Notes under the pieces: generated by a model
Databases searched by the model: none
What the model was told of the DNA's origin: nothing
The model's input: the letters and a program-made list of their open reading frames with translations, nothing else
Source: Saccoglossus kowalevskii
Taxonomy: Eukaryota; Hemichordata; Enteropneusta; Harrimaniidae
Reading direction: 5' to 3'
NCBI RefSeq assembly: GCF_000003605.2
Contig: NW_003116447.1
Span: 679,251-697,520 of the forward strand
DNA length: 18,270 bases
In this document: positions 17,001 to 18,270 of the stretch, in pieces
How positions within the stretch are numbered: the stretch's first letter is position 1
Layout of the letters: the number at the start of each line of letters is the position of its first letter
Made by a program: the position numbers and the translations under genes

Positions 17001-18252
17001 ATGAAAATCTTTTAAAAAAAGATTTATTCAAACAAGTCTTGGTTATGACTTTGTCTGCACGGTTATCTGTCAATAGTCTATAGAAAGTACAAACATGTAA
17101 ATACATCTATTTAAATTGTAACATTTTAAATAGATTACAATTACAAATCACAAATAAAATCCATATAGAAATATAATTTTATCTTTAATAATTGCATTTG
17201 ACTAAAATGTTTTGTATTAGATGAATAAATGCACTGCCAGTATCACCATGCACGTACACATAACCTGTAGATCAGTCCAGCCTTGAAAAATTGTCTGTAC
17301 AAGACATGCAAGGATTTGGAGCAACTAACACTTATATAAAGTTATATATGCACCCTCTATGCCAATAGTATCAAGTTCTTCTGTTTTTTAGAACTATATT
17401 CATTTACATCTCCAGAGCACAGTGAGCTGGCGCACAAGTGTGATATTTACTATATGGGGGCTGCCATCTTGAATACGGCATGAATCAAATAAATAAACAA
17501 GTTGTGAAACACGTTTTTCAGATTCCTACAAATCAGGAAAAAAATCCTAATCTTTCACAGTCAAATGATCTGTTGGGGTAATATTAGGCCAACCACTAAC
17601 AAAATTCACCCTAATTCAATGTTTTTGTGTGGGAAAATCTTTCGCGAACACCTAATTACATGAAGAACACTTTCCCGGGGTATTTGAAGCCAAAATTGAA
17701 ACTGCTGAGTTGGAATGACAATTATTGGTTTCAGTACTAGAAGAATTTGAAGCCAAATAATGTAGGAGAAAAGAATTCAAAGAAGAAGTAAAACTGAATA
17801 AACCAACTTACCTTTCTTTATTACTTTACGAGCTGCTCTCACATTTCCATTGATCACAGCATTATGAAGTTTGTAACCAAATTTGTCACTTTTAGGAACT
17901 GTACCCAATTTGAACAAAATCTTTTGCTTCTTTGGCGCTTGTTTTTTACCTAGTAAAGAAATACCGGTATGTGCAATGATTTAGGATTTGTAAAAATTCG
18001 ACACAGAATCAGCGAGATATTTTCTCAAAATGTATTTTGATGAACAGCGCCACCTGGAGTCGGCATTGCAACCAAGTAGTAGTTACACGAAATTGTGTGC
18101 CACGGTACACTACACCACGGTTACTAAAAAAAGAAACGTGACTACACACTGCATTAATCTGCCATCGATTCACTCGGATCCAGCATCACACCTTTCCCAT
18201 GAGCAGTTTCCTCTATTAACAAAGTCTTTCTGTGACGGAGGAGGCCGTTCAT
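4359..18252 (-). CDS. TEX14: TEX14-like ankyrin-repeat pseudokinase, 16 coding exons (whole gene)
   Basis: Hand-assembled minus-strand gene with exons 18252-18192, 17949-17812, 16599-16485, 16012-15637, 15274-15150, 13918-13814, 13343-13217, 13076-12904, 9896-9736, 9338-9130, 8685-8568, 8146-7976, 7633-7585, 7055-6933, 6277-6175 and 5054-4359. Every junction is GT-AG, phases match throughout, and the sum is 2850 nt (949 aa plus stop). Order: ankyrin repeats (about 46-141), linker (142-230), kinase fold (about 231-527), polar tail (531-949). In vertebrates TEX14 stabilises germ-cell intercellular bridges and acts at kinetochores. Similarity to it runs through the ankyrin region (e.g. GGDLRLHD at 134-141), the beta3 strand VTIKKL, the activation segment YNW-x-APE and SDIYSFS. 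Catalytic residues are lost, so it is a predicted pseudokinase. Ankyrin and kinase exons are secure. The first exon and the 8146-7976, 7633-7585 and 6277-6175 exons rest on splice signals and phase alone. Confidence 0.87.
5055..6174 (-). other. TEX14-like intron 15
   Basis: AT-rich intron without convincing coding content. The one contrast is a GC-richer patch at about 5832-5893 containing a perfect 10-bp palindrome ggtaattacc (5878-5887), possibly a repeat remnant. Confidence 0.55.
6175..6277 (-). CDS. TEX14: TEX14-like exon 15: tail with a hydrophobic motif
   Basis: Residues 684-718. SVEESLETNLSSQWFAGK is followed by GSVKNLVSSFEVQTEA. The WFAGKGSVKNLVSSFE block (698-713) is the only hydrophobic, motif-like stretch in the tail, so it may be a partner-binding segment. 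Acceptor atcttag, donor GCG|gtaaat. Confidence 0.7.
6278..6932 (-). other. TEX14-like intron 14
   Basis: AT-rich with nothing recognisable. A strong pyrimidine tract precedes the acceptor of the exon at 6277. Confidence 0.5.
6933..7055 (-). CDS. TEX14: TEX14-like exon 14: tail
   Basis: Residues 643-683. It starts HQPETVASTAVPSSLDSQ and ends SIWDRPSCE plus a split codon. Two overlapping donors exist (gtatgt at 6932 and gtaaga six bases further). Only the first gives the phase the next exon needs. Acceptor cttttttag-type with a strong pyrimidine tract. Confidence 0.72.
7056..7584 (-). other. TEX14-like intron 13
   Basis: AT-rich intron. A short palindromic stretch (ggtactaaccgttagtacc, 7200-7218) is the only structure seen. 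Confidence 0.5.
7585..7633 (-). CDS. TEX14: TEX14-like exon 13: micro-exon of the tail
   Basis: A 49-nt exon encoding DTIEIDKESAVNDTTN. Acceptor ccttcttcag and donor gtaatt are both good, and its phases (in 1, out 2) fit both neighbours. It could be skipped only with a frame change, since 49 is not a multiple of three. Confidence 0.6.
7634..7975 (-). other. TEX14-like intron 12
   Basis: AT-rich intron. I see no repeat, RNA gene or other exon in it. Confidence 0.45.
7976..8146 (-). CDS. TEX14: TEX14-like exon 12: tail
   Basis: Residues 570-626. It begins ACVNRIQNVVNYAFRRRREQ, a short amphipathic, strongly basic helix, then a Ser/Glu-rich tract ending NSEPTPVG at donor gtaaga. The acceptor (tacgtag at 8147-8153) is weak in pyrimidines, but it is the only one I found that keeps phase. 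The exon may start elsewhere. Confidence 0.62.
8147..8567 (-). other. TEX14-like intron 11
   Basis: AT-rich intron with a short (CCACA)n-like run at 8279-8300. Nothing else is seen. Confidence 0.45.
8568..8685 (-). CDS. TEX14: TEX14-like exon 11: tail
   Basis: Residues 531-569, a polar, Ser/Lys/Glu-rich linker (e.g. QERPISIDNRLSREHF). No domain is seen. It is supported by acceptor tttctag, donor gtaata, and phase continuity with both neighbours. Confidence 0.72.
8686..9129 (-). other. TEX14-like intron 10
   Basis: AT-rich intron with no recognisable element. Confidence 0.5.
9130..9338 (-). CDS. TEX14: TEX14-like exon 10: end of kinase fold
   Basis: Residues 461-530. It starts DVPWGETLPLTIKRKLL, continues with LPKPYNEVLQSNLAVSPEER and closes with VFNLEQIAMILKG. 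The PKPYxxxxxS and (E/D)R-x-NLxxI-x-xILK pattern is that of TEX14 helices alphaG to alphaI. Acceptor caacag, donor AAG|gtaaca. Confidence 0.94.
9598..9733. repeat. Minisatellite adjoining a splice donor
   Basis: About four degenerate copies of a roughly 30-bp unit (attcaacatttgcaaataaa then cacattac). The last partial copy runs directly into the donor of the exon at 9736-9896, so the intronic side of that splice site is repeat sequence. Confidence 0.75.
9736..9896 (-). CDS. TEX14: TEX14-like exon 9: activation segment and alphaF
   Basis: Residues 407-460. A basic activation loop (KRSKVRHL) is followed by YNWMAPELM (429-437, APE motif intact) and VESDIYSFSTVLWEIFTG (444-461, including the structural alphaF Asp D447). 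The similarity to TEX14 YNWAAPE and SDIYSFS is very close. The donor gtaatg is immediately followed by a minisatellite. Confidence 0.95.
9940..10034. repeat. Imperfect inverted repeat left of the recombinase fossil
   Basis: acgggtttttc (from 9939) and aggtttataacaattcta (9968-9985) are mirrored by tagaattgtaaacct (10002-10016) and gagaacccgtt (10020-10030). It may be the end of a transposable element. The boundary is not certain. Confidence 0.4.
10184..10227. repeat. 22-bp tandem duplication
   Basis: Two neighbouring copies, attggtacttaatgatgtaa and attggtgcttaatgatgtaa, lie 22 bp apart with one difference in the shared block. They lie between the inverted repeat at 9940 and the recombinase fossil. 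Confidence 0.6.
10345..11098 (+). pseudogene. Crypton/DUF3504-type tyrosine recombinase fragment (dead copy)
   Basis: C-terminal part of a DUF3504/Crypton-like tyrosine recombinase (the KIAA1958/ZMYM2/QRICH1 relatives), inserted antisense in a TEX14-like intron. First block 10345-10613: NPRCVIKLLTKYLNCLPPS, then a TLRQY helix and AGITGYHTGHSGK. A donor-like gttagt follows, and an acceptor-like cgag ends at 10802. The second block starts VTAAT (10803) and continues FDEQLIKESTGHRS (from 10817), then DDGLRTYKRTS, which carries the family's TGHRS box and the Tyr-Lys-Arg block. VTAAT and FDEQL are in different frames with residues missing between them, a frameshifting deletion. No N-terminal half is present. 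It ends at a stop at 11098. A host-domesticated role is not supported. Confidence 0.72.
11191..11340. mobile_element. 150-bp near-palindromic MITE (foldback type)
   Basis: Arms 11191-11254 and 11276-11340 are reverse complements almost throughout (e.g. ttacattgatattcaaatta against taatttgaatatcaatgtaa), with a 21-bp spacer. Ends read TATG...CATA. Foldback elements like this are typical non-autonomous DNA transposons. Confidence 0.75.
11859..12223. mobile_element. 365-bp MITE nested in the tandem array
   Basis: It interrupts a unit exactly between caaagcaa and ttggac, which are adjacent in intact copies. Ends TAGGTGATTTTCCGAACAAT and, reversed, TAGACTATTTTCCGTACACT share terminal inverted repeats extending to tgcgaga. 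It is GC-richer and CpG-richer than the array around it. TA at both ends suggests a TA-target family, but the exact target duplication is ambiguous. Confidence 0.65.
12801..12831. repeat. Terminal hairpin of the repeat element
   Basis: agctccgctcgac is followed by aaa and then gtcgacagcagagct. The outer AGCT-C and inner GTCGA stems pair with two mismatches. Confidence 0.6.
12904..13076 (-). CDS. TEX14: TEX14-like exon 8: degenerate catalytic and DFG loops
   Basis: Residues 350-406. The alphaE helix LLFQICEALIYLHSMGYFH is followed by the catalytic loop HCNISSHS (380-387) in place of HRDxxxxN, then AKLGNLEF (396-403), where DFG has become NLE. Vertebrate TEX14 is also degenerate here (HRSLSS and TNLE). 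Acceptor ttttag, donor gtaatg. The 3-kb repeat-laden intron follows. Confidence 0.92.
13217..13343 (-). CDS. TEX14: TEX14-like exon 7: beta4-hinge-alphaD
   Basis: Residues 307-349. QLRHPSLLLLMGIC (308-321), then WLVFERADLGTLFYQLH. This is the kinase hinge region with the TEX14-type pattern of LRHP-LL-LM, then YER-GTLF. Acceptor atttcag, donor GAG|gtataa in phase 0. Confidence 0.92.
13344..13813 (-). other. TEX14-like intron 6
   Basis: AT-rich intron with no recognisable element. Confidence 0.5.
13814..13918 (-). CDS. TEX14: TEX14-like exon 6: beta3 lysine and alphaC helix
   Basis: Residues 272-306. WGFNKVTIKKL (275-285) supplies the beta3 Lys (K283), and LLINEKDFL supplies the alphaC Glu (E302). 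E302 lies 9 residues before the H of RHP, as in PKA (E91 to F100). A strong polypyrimidine acceptor (tttttctttag) precedes it. Confidence 0.88.
13919..15149 (-). other. TEX14-like intron 5
   Basis: 1.2 kb of AT-rich sequence. Only small palindromes are seen, such as atatcaaaaatatttgatat (about 14924-14942) and cactgt...acagtg near 14475-14495. No exon or RNA gene. Confidence 0.5.
15150..15274 (-). CDS. TEX14: TEX14-like exon 5: kinase-fold N-lobe start
   Basis: Residues 231-271. VYMPSLSHAGSLAYVPYI is followed by AEVALKPDLQSISYQ and TTRLFAME. It occupies the position of the TEX14 segment between GFGK and the beta2/beta3 strands. There is no canonical GxGxxG glycine loop. Acceptor cttacag, donor gtattt. 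The exon leaves in phase 2. Confidence 0.8.
15275..15636 (-). other. TEX14-like intron 4
   Basis: An intron with nothing recognisable. The + strand open frame across 15262-15513 has no protein signature. Confidence 0.5.
15637..16012 (-). CDS. TEX14: TEX14-like exon 4: third ankyrin repeat and linker
   Basis: Residues 105-230. The third ankyrin repeat is TPVHGACASGN, then LIEAGGDLRLHDKHG (113-144). The GGDLRLHD core is identical to the one I recall for TEX14. A predicted helix follows (QQILEYIETARMYAM, 170s), then a Lys/Ser-rich linker. The exon ends with the block SLGFGK, which corresponds to the TEX14 segment opening the kinase-like lobe. Donor AAA|gtgagt in phase 0. Confidence 0.9.
16356..16454. 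mobile_element. 99-bp MITE-like inverted repeat
   Basis: ctacaagttactgcgccctc at the left and, reversed, ctacaagttactatgccctc at the right: a terminal inverted repeat of about 28 bp with few mismatches around a 40-bp centre. It sits in the intron between the second and third ankyrin exons, 30 bp from the donor of the exon at 16485. Confidence 0.65.
16485..16599 (-). CDS. TEX14: TEX14-like exon 3: ankyrin repeat
   Basis: Residues 67-105. A canonical ankyrin repeat with HQTPLFIACYSGK (77-89), then IVELLLKYGADPN (92-104). The preceding GIPVD matches the finger of repeat one. The closest family pattern is TEX14 (GQTALFVAA, then LVDYGSDPN). Acceptor ttctag, donor gtaagt. Confidence 0.9.
16600..17811 (-). 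other. TEX14-like intron 2
   Basis: 1.2 kb between the first two ankyrin exons. It holds the MITE at 16621-16836. The rest is AT-rich with no recognisable element. Confidence 0.5.
16621..16836. mobile_element. MITE with nested 23-bp palindrome
   Basis: Outer ends TACTGTAAA and TTTACAGTA. Inside, tattcactgggttttaattt-agc (16745-16767) is perfectly mirrored at 16791-16813. Partial repeats of cactgggttt also occur at about 16643 and 16685. This structure resembles a widespread invertebrate MITE type with 'cactgggttttaat' arms. Confidence 0.65.
17812..17949 (-). CDS. TEX14: TEX14-like exon 2: N-terminus and start of first ankyrin repeat
   Basis: Encodes residues 22-66. A Lys-rich start (KKQAPKKQK) is followed by FKLGTVPKSD and the helix pair YKLHNAVINGNVRAARKVIKK. 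Vertebrate TEX14 has the equivalent LGT block and then H-x-x-VKxGNxxKVKKILKKG at the same place. Acceptor ttactag at 17950-17956 and donor gtaagt. Enters and leaves in phase 1. Confidence 0.82.
18045..18060 (-). promoter_or_regulatory. CTCF-like motif
   Basis: Read on -, actccaggtggcgctg matches the CTCF core (CCAG-R-K-GGCGC type) closely. It lies in the first intron of the TEX14-like gene. It may equally be part of a dispersed repeat. Confidence 0.25.
18192..18252 (-). CDS. TEX14: TEX14-like coding exon 1 (putative start)
   Basis: The ATG at 18252-18250 opens a 20-codon frame beginning MNGLLRHRK. It ends one base into a codon at a GT donor (GGGAAAG|gtgtga), the phase needed by the exon at 17949. 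An in-frame TGA lies three codons upstream, supporting a start. There is no homology support. A second frame of the same stretch is open from the window edge, but it would hit TAA when joined to the next exon. Confidence 0.42.
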
Positions 18253-18270
18253 ACACAGTCACTTGGGGGC

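Noticed and set aside
17950-18190. Extending the exon at 17949 upstream as a first exon
   Set aside because: The frame meets TAA before any ATG, and a pyrimidine-tract acceptor marks the exon edge.

Overview
This is animal (metazoan) nuclear DNA: AT-rich, with spliced genes (GT-AG introns), AATAAA poly(A) signals, several MITE-like inverted repeats and a satellite-like tandem block. The gene families (GIMAP/AIG1 GTPases beside an ortholog of vertebrate TEX14) and a GGACGAC-rich repeat end point to a marine invertebrate such as a mollusc, lancelet, hemichordate or similar animal. The sequence alone does not fix the phylum.

Left part (1-3760, + strand): two tandem GIMAP/AIG1-type GTPase genes, each with an uninterrupted coding region (726-1580 and about 2885-3760). 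Both have a complete P-loop, a DTPG box and a TR[KG]D box. The first ends in a hydrophobic, possibly membrane-binding tail. The second ends in a polar tail. Just upstream of each start lies a good splice acceptor, which suggests 5' non-coding exons. Two MITE-like inverted repeats (86-250 and 441-568) lie upstream of the first gene.

Right part (4359-18252, - strand): one large gene that I reconstructed by hand as 16 coding exons. All intron phases are compatible and the total is 2850 nt (949 codons plus stop). The protein has three ankyrin repeats, a linker, a degenerate protein-kinase fold and a long polar, acidic tail. Domain order and local similarity identify it as TEX14, the intercellular-bridge/kinetochore pseudokinase of vertebrate germ cells. 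The beta3 Lys and alphaC Glu are kept, but HRD reads HCN and DFG reads NLE. The GPPx3Y motif by which mammalian TEX14 captures CEP55 is not present. This gene runs tail-to-tail with the second GIMAP gene, and the two poly(A) signals overlap in order, so the transcripts may overlap.

The 3-kb intron 9897-12903 of the TEX14-like gene is a trap for mobile DNA. It holds a dead, frameshifted Crypton/DUF3504-type tyrosine recombinase fragment in the opposite orientation, a 150-bp near-palindrome, and a roughly 1.4-kb repeat element. That element is built of 156-bp tandem units, ends in a GGACGAC-rich stretch and a hairpin, and is itself interrupted by a 365-bp MITE. Smaller inverted-repeat elements lie in other introns, and a minisatellite directly abuts one splice donor. 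No rRNA, tRNA or CRISPR array was recognised.
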